Both the position numbers and the translations under genes were made by a program. A DNA stretch of 64,000 bases from Castor canadensis (Eukaryota > Chordata > Mammalia > Rodentia > Castoridae): NCBI RefSeq assembly GCF_047511655.1, contig NC_133389.1, forward strand, positions 26,170,501 through 26,234,500, given 5' to 3'. A model generated the notes under the pieces. That model was not told where the DNA came from, did no database searches, and was given only the letters and a program-made list of their open reading frames with translations. This document shows, piece by piece, positions 36,199 to 46,999 of this stretch (position 1 is the stretch's first letter; each line of letters opens with the position of its first letter).

Positions 36199-36287
36199 GT
36201 AATAAACTTCCTTTCCTCCATCTACCTGGGTTTGAGTCTTATTCTCGCTGGTATGGTGATTTTCCCACAACAAAAGAATTATTTTTA

Positions 36288-36560
36288 CATAAGCTGAATG
36301 AAAGAGTGACCTGCAAGAAAGACCTGGCTGAAGACTAGAACGGAGTGAGAAGGTGATACAATGGACGCAGGTAAAGTTGGAAACAACAGGTGGGAGGTAG
36401 GGGTGGAAGACTGATTATTTTTACCAAGGTAAGGCACACAGACTGCACACGTCCCATTGAAACAAGCAGAAGGTGAGAGTGATTTCGAATGGAGAAATGA
36501 ATGAGACCTGATCCAGGTGGAATTTTGGGAGAAGTACCTGCTAACCTCTCTCTAAACGCA
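36288..36560. other. Unassigned DNA between ERV-3 and the CXXC1 promoter
   Basis: No gene or recognisable repeat is seen. Confidence 0.5.
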
Positions 36561-36574
36561 GCCAAATGTACGGA

Positions 36575-36860
36575 ATCATCTTCCAAGATGGCGGCGCTTT
36601 CGTGGAGGCAGTGATTAGGACGCTGCCACGGGTCGCCTAGGAACGTACGGAGTTGGTTCCTTTATGGACTCAGATTCCAAGATGACGGCGTCTATGTGGA
36701 AGTCATGAAGTAGAGGCGACCATATTGCCTGAAACGTCAAGGAATTGCAAGCAAAGGTGGCGGCGCCCTCGGGAAAGCGACTTTATAGGCGCGGCCATGC
36801 TTCCCACGAACGTACGGACCCCACTGCCTTACGGACTGCTAGCCAAGATGGCGGCGCCCA
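36575..36860 (+). promoter_or_regulatory. CXXC1: Degenerate tandem array of YY1-like sites upstream of CXXC1
   Basis: AAGATGGCGGC occurs at 36585-36595 and 36845-36855, with one-change versions at 36679-36689 and 36754-36764. Spacings are 94, 75 and 91 bases. The flanks also repeat: an ACGTACGGA run followed by a TTACGGACT or TTATGGACT run precedes the motif in at least two units. AAGATGGCGGC is the YY1 consensus found at many CpG-island promoters. Occupancy is inference. Confidence 0.7.
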
Positions 36861-37760
36861 AGTGACATACGGGGCTGTGGGTGGGCGACGTACTGGTTCG
36901 CGGCTGAGCCGTCGTACTGAGCATGCGGAATAGGAGTACGGTGCCCGGGAGGCGCCAGCACTAGCGGAAGTAGCTGTGGGCGCCTTTACAACCGCCGCGG
37001 GGTTTGTGCTGCTTTGGGGTCTCTGTGTGGGGTTGCCAGGGGAGCGGAGCATGGTGAGTACCTGGCCCCGGAGGCTGGGGCGGTGGCGGGAGGTGGGGCT
37101 GTGGCTGGTGTCTTGGCAGGCGCAGGGTCTGAGGTGAGCGCGGACCCGCGTCTGTGGGCCTGGGGGGTCTGTGGAGAGCACGGTGGCGTCGGGGCAGTCG
37201 GTTGGGACTTGTGTGCAGGGGCGCTGTGGCAGGCGCGGGGTGGGTGGAGCCGTGTGCAGGGCCTGTGGGTGACAGCCGGCCCCGCGGGGAGTGCAGCAGG
37301 GAGCCTGTCGGGGTTTGCGGGTGAGCCGTCCGTTGGTGGGGAGTCTGGGACGTGCAGTGATGGGGTCCGCGGGGAGCGTGCGGGGCCGGCGGCCGACGCG
37401 GGTGTCCCGCCGTCGCGGTGTTCCTCAGGAGGGCGAGGGCTCGGACCCCGAACCTCCCGACGCCGCGGAGGACAGCAAGTCGGAGAACGGAGAGAACGCG
37501 CCCATCTACTGCATCTGCCGCAAGCCCGACATCAACTGCTTCATGATGTGAGCGCGGGCGAGGGTGGCGAGGGCGGGCCGGGCCGGGGCGCGCCCCTCAC
37601 CTCTCCTCCGGCCCTCCGCAGCGGCTGCGACAACTGCAACGAATGGTTCCACGGGGACTGCATCCGGATCACCGAGAAGATGGCCAAGGCCATCCGCGAG
37701 TGGTACTGTCGGGAGTGCCGAGGTGAGGCTGCGACCGCGGGGACATGGGAGGAGGGCTCC
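36580..37760. promoter_or_regulatory. CXXC1: CXXC1 CpG island
   Basis: Dense CpG and high GC run from the YY1-like array through exon 1, intron 1 and exons 2-3. No TATA box is seen before exon 1, which fits a CpG-island promoter. The transcription start is not determined here. Confidence 0.8.
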
Positions 37761-40700
37761 GGGACGAGCTGCCATCCGCTCTGCCCTGGGGGGCAGTGAG
37801 GGAGAGGAGGAGAGAGAAGATCTGGGACCGTGCAGTCCCCCATGCCAACCCACCCCGGGCCACCCTTCGCCCCACAGAGAAGGACCCGAAGCTGGAGATA
37901 CGCTATCGGCACAAAAAGTCACGGGAGCGAGATGGCAGCGAGCGGGACGGCAGTGAGCCCCGGGATGAGGGTGGAGGGCGCAAGAGGCCTGTCCCCGATC
38001 CAGACCTGCAGCGCCGGGCAGGGTCAGGGACAGGGGTTGGGGCCATGCTTGCTCGGGGCTCTGCTTCGCCCCACAAATCCTCTCCGCAGCCCTTGGTGGC
38101 CACACCTAGCCAGGTGAGTGGCTGCTGTGCTTGGGCGAGTAAAGTCCAGTCTTGGGCCCTACAGGATTCTTGATTTCTATTCTGGGCACCATCTGTCCTA
38201 GCATCACCAGCAGCAACAGCAGATCAAAAGGTCAGCCCGCATGTGTGGTGAGTGTGAGGCCTGCCGGCGCACAGAGGACTGTGGCCACTGTGACTTCTGT
38301 CGTGACATGAAGAAGTTTGGGGGCCCCAATAAGATTCGGCAGAAGTGCCGGCTGCGGCAGTGTCAGCTGCGGGCCCGGGTGAGTATGGACAAAACTGGGC
38401 AGAGTCAGGTAGGGAATATGACTGGGAGTCCAGGTAGGGATGTTTGTGGCTAGAAATGGGGGGTGGGGCGGGGGGGAAGGTGGGGTAGAGCCCAGTTGTG
38501 CCCAGACAGGTGGCAAGGATCTAACGTGTTCAGGTGAATGCCACATGAACAAGAATGCTGGGGTGGCAGGAGACCTGTCCCCCAGCCCTGGTGGGGCCAG
38601 GTGTCTGCAAGCGGTCAAGCACGTCAGGGTTTAAGAGGCAGGGTGAGCATGTCCTGGTGGTGAGGGATAGGGATGATAGGTGGGTAGGGATAGGGCAGAG
38701 CCACTGTCTCTTAGGGGGACTGACCTGTGCTTTCTTCCCACACAGGAATCATACAAGTACTTCCCTTCCTCGGTGAGTCCAGCCCCCCAGGGCAGGGCAG
38801 GGCATATGGGCAGAGCAGTCAGGGCCAGTCCTGAGCTTCTGCCCTACAGCTCTCGCCAGTGACGCCCTCAGAGTCCTTGCCAAGGCCCCGCCGGCCACCA
38901 CCCACTCAACAGCAACCACAGCCATCCCAGAAGCTGGGACGCATCCGTGAAGATGAAGGGTCAGTGGTGTCATCAGTAGTCAAGGAGCCACCTGAAGCTA
39001 CAGTCACACCTGAGCCACTCTCAGACGAGGACCTACCACTGGACCCTGACCTGTATCAGGACTTCTGTGCAGGGGCCTTTGATGACCATGGCCTAGTAAG
39101 CAGCAGGAGCCTCCTAGGGCAGGGGGGATAACGGTTATAGGAACAGAGAACCCTATGAGGAGAGAAGACACAGAGGGTTATAAGCAGTTTGAGTAGATGA
39201 TGGGGTTGTCATGAGTCAGGCATCTGGGTCAGTACATGCCCTGCTTGCAGCCCTGGATGAGTGACACAGAAGAGTCCCCCTTTCTGGACCCTGCACTACG
39301 GAAGAGGGCAGTGAAAGTGAAGCATGTGAAGCGTCGGGAGAAGAAGTCTGAGAAGAAGGTGATAGAGAGGGTAAAGTGCATGTGGGGAGGTGGGGGTAAG
39401 GGGCAGGGGAGGGAGGGAGAAGCTGAATGGGGCAAGAGCCAGAAAGGTTCAGAATGGAGGGAGAGACGGGCTGAGGTTGACTTCATTCCACCCTGACCTG
39501 ACATATCTTGCCCAACAGAAGGAGGAGAGATACAAGCGGCATCGACAGAAGCAGAAACACAAGGACAAATGGAAACACCCTGAGAGAGCTGATGCCAAGG
39601 ACCCTGCATCACTACCGCAGTGCCTGGGGCCTGGCTGTGTGCGCGCTGCCCAGCCCAGCTCCAAGTATTGCTCAGATGACTGTGGCATGAAGTTGGCAGC
39701 CAAGTGAGTCTTTCTTGGGGGAGTCAGGAAGTAGAGAGTAGAGACCTTTGTATATCTATCAGTCACCTACACACCATTTGGTCAACCACTCATCTTTCTA
39801 CATAACCATTTACCCCCACCCCCGTCGATCCATCTATCCACTATTTAGTCAGTATCTGCTCTCCTACTATTCAACCATTCAATTTTAACCTTTTCACCAC
39901 CCATCCATGTGCTATCCTTTGATCACGCCACTTACTGGTTTTGTTGCTTCCCTGCCTGCACCCTACCCACTGCTTCCCTGCAGCCGCATCTATGAGATCC
40001 TCCCCCAGCGTATCCAGCAATGGCAGCAGAGCCCCTGCATTGCTGAAGAGCACGGCAAGAAGCTGCTTGAACGCATTCGTCGTGAGCAGCAGAGTGCCCG
40101 CACGCGCCTGCAGGAAATGGAGCGCAGATTCCATGAGCTTGAGGCCATCATTCTGCGTGCTAAGCAGCAGGCTGTGCGTGAGGATGAGGAGGTGAGGAAG
40201 CAGGGTCACAGCAGGGCAGGGCCCAGTGCCTGGTCCTTCCTGCCCACCTCATACATTCCACTCCATGCAGAGCAACGAAAATGACAGTGATGACACAGAC
40301 CTGCAGATCTTCTGTGTCTCCTGTGGGCACCCCATCAACCCACGTGTTGCCTTGCGCCATATGGAGCGCTGCTATGCCAAGGTCAGGGTGTTAGCTTGAG
40401 GGGATGGATGTTGTGGGAATGTCAGTATTGTTTGGGTGGTGTCTTGGGAGGGCATACAGCACACATCCACAGTTCCTTCCATTTGTGCTTATCCCTCCCA
40501 GTATGAGAGCCAGACCTCCTTTGGATCCATGTACCCCACACGCATTGAAGGGTGAGTGAGGGTGCCACATGGGATTAGAGAAGGTGGGGGGGAGGATTAG
40601 GGTAGGGTCAGAAATGGAATATTGTGGAAATTTGGCAAGAAATGGACATGGGCCTTTGAGGTGGTCAAGGAGCCATCTAAGGCTACAGCTTTGGGCCTGG

Positions 40701-41475
40701 GTAAACATGGACTCTCCCATCCCCTTCTCTACTCCAAATCCCCAGGGCCACACGACTCTTCTGTGATGTCTACAATCCTCAAAGTAAAACATACTGTAAG
40801 CGGCTCCAGGTGCTATGTCCTGAGCACTCACGGGACCCCAAAGTAAGGTTTTCCTTCAACTTCCCCCCCACTGTGCTCCTCCCTGCCTCATACTTCACAT
40901 CCATCTCTCCCTTCCTCAGTTCCCTTTCTTCCTTCTCTTTTTCCTAACAGTTTCTATTTCCTTCCCATCCCTGTCTGATCAACTCACATTCCTTCCCTTT
41001 TTTCTGCCTTTTCATTCTCCCTTGAACTTTACCCTGTTTTCCCTTCTTCCTCCTCCCTCACCACCCCTAATCATCTCCCAACCTGACCTTGCAGGTGCCA
41101 GCTGATGAGGTGTGTGGGTGCCCCCTTGTTCGTGATGTCTTTGAGCTCACAGGTGACTTCTGCCGCCTGCCCAAGCGCCAGTGTAATCGCCACTATTGCT
41201 GGGAGAAGCTGCGGAGGGCTGAAGTGGATTTGGAGCGTGTGCGGGTGGTAGGTTTTGATGCTGAATGTAGCCAGGATCAGATGGCCTTCAGGAACTACTT
41301 CTCACAGCTCCTTCTACTCCCTTGGCAGTGGTACAAGCTGGATGAGCTGTTTGAGCAGGAGCGCAATGTTCGCACAGCCATGACAAACCGGGCAGGGTTA
41401 CTGGCCCTGATGCTGCACCAGACAATCCAGCATGACCCGCTCACTACCGACCTGCGCTCCACTGCTGACCGCTGA
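37051..41475 (+). CDS. CXXC1: CXXC-type zinc finger protein 1 (CFP1)
   Basis: CXXC1/CFP1 is the DNA- and H3K4me3-reading subunit of the SET1A/SET1B histone methyltransferase complexes and acts at unmethylated CpG islands. Coding exons: 37051-37053, 37429-37547, 37622-37722, 37878-38113, 38202-38378, 38746-38772, 38850-39095, 39251-39358 (or 39370), 39519-39703, 39984-40191, 40271-40381, 40502-40551, 40746-40842, 41095-41247, 41329-41475. All have GT/AG borders and the sum is 1968 or 1980 nt, giving 655 or 659 residues (human 656/660). The PHD finger (C4HC3, about residues 28-76) is in exons 2-3. The CXXC domain with KFGG is wholly in exon 5. A basic K/R-rich region is in exons 8-9, a coiled coil in exon 10, and the cysteine-rich SET1-interaction region in exons 11-15. 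Exon 1 encodes only the start Met, so the start is set by the human-like continuation in exon 2. A short Q run (5 Q) in exon 5 explains the one-residue length difference. Confidence 0.97.
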
Positions 41476-41736
41476 GCTTCACCAGCCCAGAACCTGCATT
41501 CCAGTTGGGAGAGTGGTCCTGGATCCTCCAGTTGACCGTTCCTCCATTCATCTGTTTCTTCCACTGCCCCTGAGTTTTCTCCCTGTGCCTATCCATTTTT
41601 TGACTGCCCATCTGCCCTTACCAGAGGGTCTCAGAATTTTCCTGTCCTTGTTTGTCTCTCTGTCTCCGATCTCTGTGCCTGGGTGGGACTGTGGAGTCTA
41701 CTCACCCTTGTCCTCCCCCCTCCCCTGGGTTTTGTT

Positions 41737-41742
41737 AATAAA
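41737..41742 (+). terminator. CXXC1: CXXC1 polyadenylation signal
   Basis: AATAAA, 262 bases after the stop codon, at the end of a pyrimidine-rich 3' UTR. Confidence 0.9.
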
Positions 41743-41764
41743 ATTTTGAAGAACGAAGATAAGT

Positions 41765-42200
41765 CCCGATGGTTTCACTCTGCTCCAGCTGCAACTTTGG
41801 TTCTGACTCCTGGAAGAGGGGCTGGGGTGCAGGTGAGGCTGTGCGTACAGTTGACCCCCTCTGAGAGCATGGCCCGCCGAGTACAGCCCAACAACCTGTA
41901 TGCTGTAGTGTCTGGTCAGCGCTTCCCTGCCTCCTGACCTGAGGACCGCTTTAGGGGTATGCTTACAGCAGGATCCCCCGCGCTGCCGCCATCTCATTGC
42001 AGAGCACAGCCTTCCTTTGGGAATGGGCACGCCCTCGCTCAGGTCCTCAGTTTACCTGCAGCGTGCCCCGCCCCCTCGCGGCTCCCGAGGACGAGCCGGA
42101 CCAGTCTATCAGGCGAGGGGAAGAGGAAGACACTAGCCCTGGGGAAACGTCGGGGAGCCTGGCGGAGAGTGTTGGCTGGGAAAGGAAGTGCACAGGCGGA
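41765..42200. other. Short intergenic region between CXXC1 and MBD1
   Basis: No further gene is seen. The two genes are tandem with roughly half a kilobase between the CXXC1 poly(A) site and the MBD1 CpG island. Confidence 0.6.
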
Positions 42201-42680
42201 ACCCCAGGCCGCCTCGGCTTACTCTACGGAGACTGCAGGCGCAAGCCAGGCCGCCACGCCCCCTTAGGTTAGGACTGGAGAGCGCAGGCGCCGCAGGAAC
42301 GGGCAAGCGTGGGAAGGACGCTCGGGGCTCTCGGGCTTGACTGATGCGCAGCCGTGTTGGAGTCAGCGCGCAGGCGCAGCTGGTCCCCGGCTAGGCGCGC
42401 GCTGTCGCTGGGCTGCAACACGCAGGCGCAGAAGGCTCCCACGAAGGGCAAGCGCCGTCAAGTCTGCGTGCGGGTGTCGCGTCGGGGACGGAGCCCGAGA
42501 GGCAGGCAGCGGATTTCCGGTTCCGGGAGCAACGAACGGCAGCGAAGGCGACAGCTACCGCTTCGCAGGAGGTGGCTGTGGAGGAGGAAGAGTAGGGCTA
42601 GGCGGGACGCGCAGGCGGGATCCTCGCCATGGGTCCGCGGGCCTAGAGCAGCGGAAGCCACCCGCCTGCTGCCAAACTGG
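42200..42680 (+). promoter_or_regulatory. MBD1: MBD1 CpG-island promoter with NRF1-like motifs
   Basis: GCGCAGGCGC occurs at 42282-42291 and 42368-42377, a related ACGCAGGCGCA at 42420-42430, GCGCAGGCG at 42609-42617, and TGCGCA at 42345-42350. These match the NRF1 consensus. There is no TATA box. Confidence 0.7.
42480..42679 (+). other. MBD1: MBD1 exon 1 (non-coding), approximate start
   Basis: A GC-rich first exon ends at AACTG followed by the donor GTGAGA at 42680. The next exon begins after an acceptor at 49730 and contains the start codon, so exon 1 would be 5' UTR. The 5' limit is not determined. Confidence 0.65.
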
Positions 42681-43515
42681 TGAGACAACCGTGGGCCTGG
42701 AAGTGGAGAGCGCTCAGGCGGAGGATGGGAAGGAATAGAAGCTCAGAACCCTGGCGGGGAGGAATGAAGGGCCCTCTGGCCAGGAGGAGGAGGAATGGCG
42801 GCGTCGGAATATTGAAAGGGAGGAATGGGGGGGACTTAGAGGCAGGACGCTGACAGGCGGGAGTGTCGGGATGTTGGGACAAGGACTGAGAGGACTGGGA
42901 AAGATCAGAGCACTCGGGAGAAGACAGGCACTAAGTGGGGAGAGGAATAGGGGCCAGAACGCTGAGGAAGCAGTGGTGATGGGGAGAAAAAGGGAGGGTG
43001 GAATGCCTAAGGACGGGACGAGAAAAAGTAAGGGTCAGAAGACTGACAGTTAGGGATGGCGTGATCCCGGGACGGGAACCAGAGGGAACTGGGGTGCGAA
43101 GTGGTTCAGGGCACCCTGGGAGAGCTAGGCTTTCTCAGGCAGATAAGAGGACGTTGGAAGGAGAGAATGGGTGACTACTTCTGTAGAGGAGTGGAAGAGA
43201 GAGGTTTGAGGGCTGAGACTGGAGCAGAATTAAGGGTCAGAACACTGAAGAAGAGGGGAAGGAAGGATCGGGGCTGGGGAATGGGAGACGTGGGAGGCTT
43301 CCAGGCCAAGGAATGGGAAGAAAGAGGGTCTGTTCAGGCCGTTGATATGGAGGAGTTGGGGGATTCTAGCACAGATGATGCAGAGGAAGTCAAAGTCGTA
43401 ACACTGGAATAGCAAGATAGAGGATATCAGACTGTGGAAAGAAATGGGAGAACGGAAATACTAAAAGAAAGAAATTGGGAACTCCTGGATCAAGGAAGAG
43501 AGGAATGGGAGGTTG
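42680..43515 (+). other. MBD1 intron 1, purine-rich part before ERV-4
   Basis: A strongly G/A-rich stretch with repeated GGGAGGAAT-like runs and no coding evidence. The same G/A-rich texture resumes after ERV-4 (about 49236-49560), as expected for one intron split by an insertion. Confidence 0.6.
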
Positions 43516-43520
43516 GACAC

Positions 43521-43864
43521 TTTTGGAAAAATCTCTGGATTAATGAGTAAGACTCTTGAGTCAGTCGGAAAGGCAAACATTTTTATTTCTGCAGAAGGGT
43601 GTGCAATGACAAAGGTCTGGTAAGCAAGCACACCAGGTGGGAAGTCTGCTGGGTTTTTATCCCTGGCACAACACTGCCCCCTTCTCCTATTGGTAGGACT
43701 TGGATTCACAGTCTTGATTAACTGTAGATGAGGTAAAGGGCAAGGTTAACATTTAACATTCCTGGAAGCTGGGAGTTAAGCAAGCATGCTGCTTTAAAGT
43801 GGATTTACACGGGTTGAGTATATAATTCTATTTCTTTGAAAGAAAAGACAAGTTATCCCCCACA
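43521..43864 (-). mobile_element. ERV-4 3' LTR
   Basis: The minus strand begins TGTGGGGGATAAC at 43864, directly after a purine run (plus-strand pyrimidines at 43866-43885) that fits the polypurine tract. It aligns with 48888-49230. Confidence 0.88.
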
Positions 43865-43899
43865 GTTTCTCCCTTTTCTTTTTGTACTATTCACTCTTT

Positions 43900-45300
43900 T
43901 CCTCGAATTTGGTTAACATTAACTAACTTTCTCGTTCAGCAGTATCCAGGAGGAGGAGGTTATTCTGTTGGTACGATACTGGGGGGTTGGTAAGGGCTGT
44001 TTCAGTTAACTTTTAGACTAGGCCCCTGACACAAGGGATTATACACCATCCAACAGTAGGTTAGGACCCTTTAACACAATAACTAATGAACTGAGGACTG
44101 AAGTAATAACTCCTTTCCATTTCCCAAACCATTTTTCCATCCATCCTGTGAGCAGGTCATTAACCCCTGAATTCTCAGCCAGTTCATTGACTAGAGCCTT
44201 CAGTTCTTGTACTATGCCTTTTTCTGCTGCTGGTAGCATCTAACTGCTCTGCCATTCCCTTGCTGTTGCCAAAGGATCCACCTGGTGTCTCTCTTTTAGA
44301 TGGGGACATTTATTTTCTTCCCCAGTGGGTGCAGTTTTGAAATGCTAGGGTAAAATTGATGACCAATTGCATGAGCACACAAATTCTGCTCCAGTTACTC
44401 AGGAGGATACCAGGAATGTTCCCTCTCTGCAATACCACCAGAAGTCGGCTCAGGATAGGCTTAATGCAGAGTGATTAGTTTCCACAGACATGTGGCCTTG
44501 TATACATCCAGATAGATTTTCCAAAATGTTAGTGTACTATCCTCCCTTCCACAACATCAGACAGGAGGTGTAATTGACACCAGAACTTGGGAATCTGCTG
44601 GTTTTAGGGGGTCTTAGCCTTTGAAGACTCTGGCAAGTTTGATTCCCCCAGGTCATCTTGTGTTGGAACAGAGCAATCATGCATTGTACCCCTGAGCTGT
44701 CTGAGTTCTGTCCTAGCGGAAAGGGATCACTTGGGCCTTGGTCATCCTGCAGTGCAAGCATAATAGTTGTTGTTGTTTAATGCACATACAGAATATTTTA
44801 TCCATTCTACCAAGGCATTAGTTTCTCCATATCCTGTCTCAATTTCTAGGGTTTGTCTTAAATGTGTAATTTTAACTATCTGAACCTTGGTTGGGTCATT
44901 AGCTGGAAGTGAAGTTTGGCAGGGAGGCTTTATCTCAGTTGCTGAGATGGAATCCCTGTGTCTTTATTTACTTTGGGGATTATGTTAATTTGAAATTTTC
45001 CAGTGGGGTCCCTCCCTGGAGCATTTATCCCTATCCTATATACCCTACCTGTCCCTTTGGCCTTGGTGAATCAATCCACCCATTGGGCTCTGTGGTCTAC
45101 CATACATCATCCCAGGTGCCACATCCATCCTTGTTTTTACATCCCCAACTAGGTTCAGGACATACGTAATAAGGTCTTTCCCAAGTTAGACCCTCACGGT
45201 ACATTGCATGATAAGCATCAAACTCTGTGGTTTGTGGATTTAGGTTAGTGGTTATATTAATACCAGTGAAGCAGCTGCCCATGGCTCAGCAACAGTCTTT
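43900..45300 (-). pseudogene. ERV-4 env (broken)
   Basis: Short minus frames, including 44039-44239 with the heptad/membrane-proximal part of a transmembrane subunit (LVNELAENSG segment) and a following hydrophobic anchor. It is collinear with ERV-1 bases 1-600. Surface-subunit remnants lie at 44537-45282. Confidence 0.65.
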
Positions 45301-46330
45301 ATGGGCAGAAGTAGAAGCAGGAGTCAACAGCAGTAGTGGGCTCATGCTCTCAAGGTGACTTTTAGAGGATTGTCCAGGTCGGTGGTGGTGGTCCAATAGT
45401 CCTTTGGTAGGGTCTTAACCTTGGTATAGTGAGTCCATCCTTTCTTGGCTGTGCGAACTACAGTCTTAGTGGTTAGGAGCATTTGGTAGGATCCTTCCAA
45501 GGTTAGCTGAAGCTTCTCCTTCCAGGTTTTGATTAAGATGTAACCTCCTGGTCTGTAGGGATGAACATTAAACTCAAGAGGAGGAGTTTGGGCCAGAAGG
45601 ACTTTAGTCTAAGAGAGAGCAGAGTAGTTGAAATAGCCAGTATATAGTTTTAAGAAATCGATCTTTCGTTTCTATTGTGGGTGATTCTGAGGATCATTCT
45701 AAGAAGAGCCCATAAAGCATCTGGTAAGGGGATAGGCCTACATCTTTTCTGGGAGCCATTGTAATTCAAAGTAGAACCATAGGGAGTCATTTAATCCAGG
45801 AAAGTTTTGTTTCTATCATATGCTTAGCTAACTATTGTTTTAAGGTTTGATTCAGTCGTTCTACCTTTCCTAAAGAGAGAGGGTGCCAAAGACTATGGTA
45901 CTCCCAGTCCATATCTAATCCTTTTGTGACATTCCTTACAATGGTGGCAGTAAAGTAACTCCCATTTTCTGAATCTGTGTTTTTAACTAAACCAAACTGT
46001 AATATTTTTGTTCTAAAATGATCTTGGTTACATTTCTGGCAGTTGAACTAGGAAGCGGAACAGCTGCCACCCAGTTCGGTAGATGATCCACTATTACAAA
46101 CAAGTATTTGAGTTGGCCTCTTTAGGCATTTCAGTGTAATCAACCTGTATGTTTTGGAATGGTCTGAGTTCTTGGAGGTTCTAACGGTTTTTTTCTAAGT
46201 GCTTGTTTGTTAACCTTTTTTACAAATAATACGGCTTTCACAGACCTATTTAGCAACTGTACATATATCTAAATACCATAAGTTCTCAAGATGACATCAC
46301 ACATGGCTTGTGGTCCTTAGTGACTACCCT
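45300..46330 (-). pseudogene. ERV-4 integrase remnant
   Basis: Placed by collinearity with the ERV-1 integrase at 3480-4420: short shared DNA blocks are found near 45480-45560 and 46060-46160. No frame of useful length remains. Confidence 0.6.
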
Positions 46331-46404
46331 CATGGAGGAGGGTCATAATTTCTTTCATTATGGGCTTAGTAACTATTTTCCTCTCATCTGTCAGTTTCTA
46401 TTTT

Positions 46405-46509
46405 CCTTCCCTAGCTTTTATTTATTTTATTTTATCATTTTTACATTTACCTACATGTGTATGCATTGTTTGGGCCACCTCCCCCCTCCCCCCTTCCCTA
46501 TCTTTTATT
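46405..46509 (-). mobile_element. Minimal L1 tail insertion in ERV-4
   Basis: About 69 bases (46423-46491) form an L1-like 3' end on the minus strand: A-rich tail, an ATACACATGTAG-like run and a G-rich tract. CCTTCCCTAGCTTTTATT (46405-46422) and CCTTCCCTATCTTTTATT (46492-46509) flank it, 17 of 18 identical. Confidence 0.75.
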
Positions 46510-46922
46510 GCTCCTAATTTGATGAGATGTTTTTCCTCCTCAGCACTGAACTTTGGTCTGGTTGGAGGAGGAGGCAAAACTGGAGTTAGGTTAAAGATAG
46601 GTACCTCCACTTGTATTACAGCTTCCTTAGCTGCCTCATCGACCGTTTGGTTTCCTCCCTTTTGGTGTCCAGGTACATGTACAATTGTAATCTCTTCTGG
46701 CAACATTAAGTTATCTAATATTTGGACTATTAATTCTTTATGGACAAAGTCCTTCCCTCTTCTGTTCATTAGCCTGCTTTCCGTCCAAATTTTTCCAAAT
46801 GTATGTATCACCCCAAAGGCGTATTTGGAATCCATGTAGATGGCTCCATCTTTGTCTTTCAATAACTTGAAAGCCTGGTTGAGAACATAGATGACCCGTC
46901 TATAAATAGTTTCACACACACG

Positions 46923-46961
<39 letters not shown>
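46510..46961 (-). pseudogene. ERV-4 RNase H remnant
   Basis: The 179-codon minus frame (46422-46961) holds YMDSKYAFGVIH-like and HVPGHQKG motifs followed by a VDEAAKEA segment, the second half of RNase H, aligned with ERV-1 4435-4854. Its start is formed by the CA repeat. Confidence 0.8.

Positions 46962-46964
<3 letters not shown>
46913..46964. repeat. (CA)n microsatellite
   Basis: About 25 CA units with one interruption (CGAA) on the plus strand. Confidence 0.95.
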
Positions 46965-46967
<3 letters not shown>

Positions 46968-46999
46968 CTGGAATGGGGTCTCCTGTAAATGTGGCCTAA

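Larger units (their letters stand above)
27471..36272 (+). mobile_element. ERV-3: gamma-like provirus with tRNA-Thr primer site
   Basis: LTR (27471-27831), primer site, gag, protease, reverse transcriptase, RNase H, integrase, env and a 3' LTR interrupted by another LTR. AAAG flanks both ends (27467-27470 and 36273-36276), the 4-bp target duplication expected for a gammaretrovirus-like integrase. Each gene is broken by stops. Many motifs are intact (LDTGAA, YVDD, CX6CC), so decay is moderate. Confidence 0.92.
35547..36272 (+). mobile_element. ERV-3 3' LTR, interrupted
   Basis: Homologous to 27471-27831. The two parts (about 35547-35839 and 36199-36272) flank a separate solo LTR that landed just before the AATAAA region. 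Confidence 0.88.

Noticed and set aside
37506-38105. A 199-codon minus-strand open frame across CXXC1 exons 2-4
   Set aside because: It lies antisense to well-supported exons in very GC-rich DNA, where stop codons are rare, and shows no domain.
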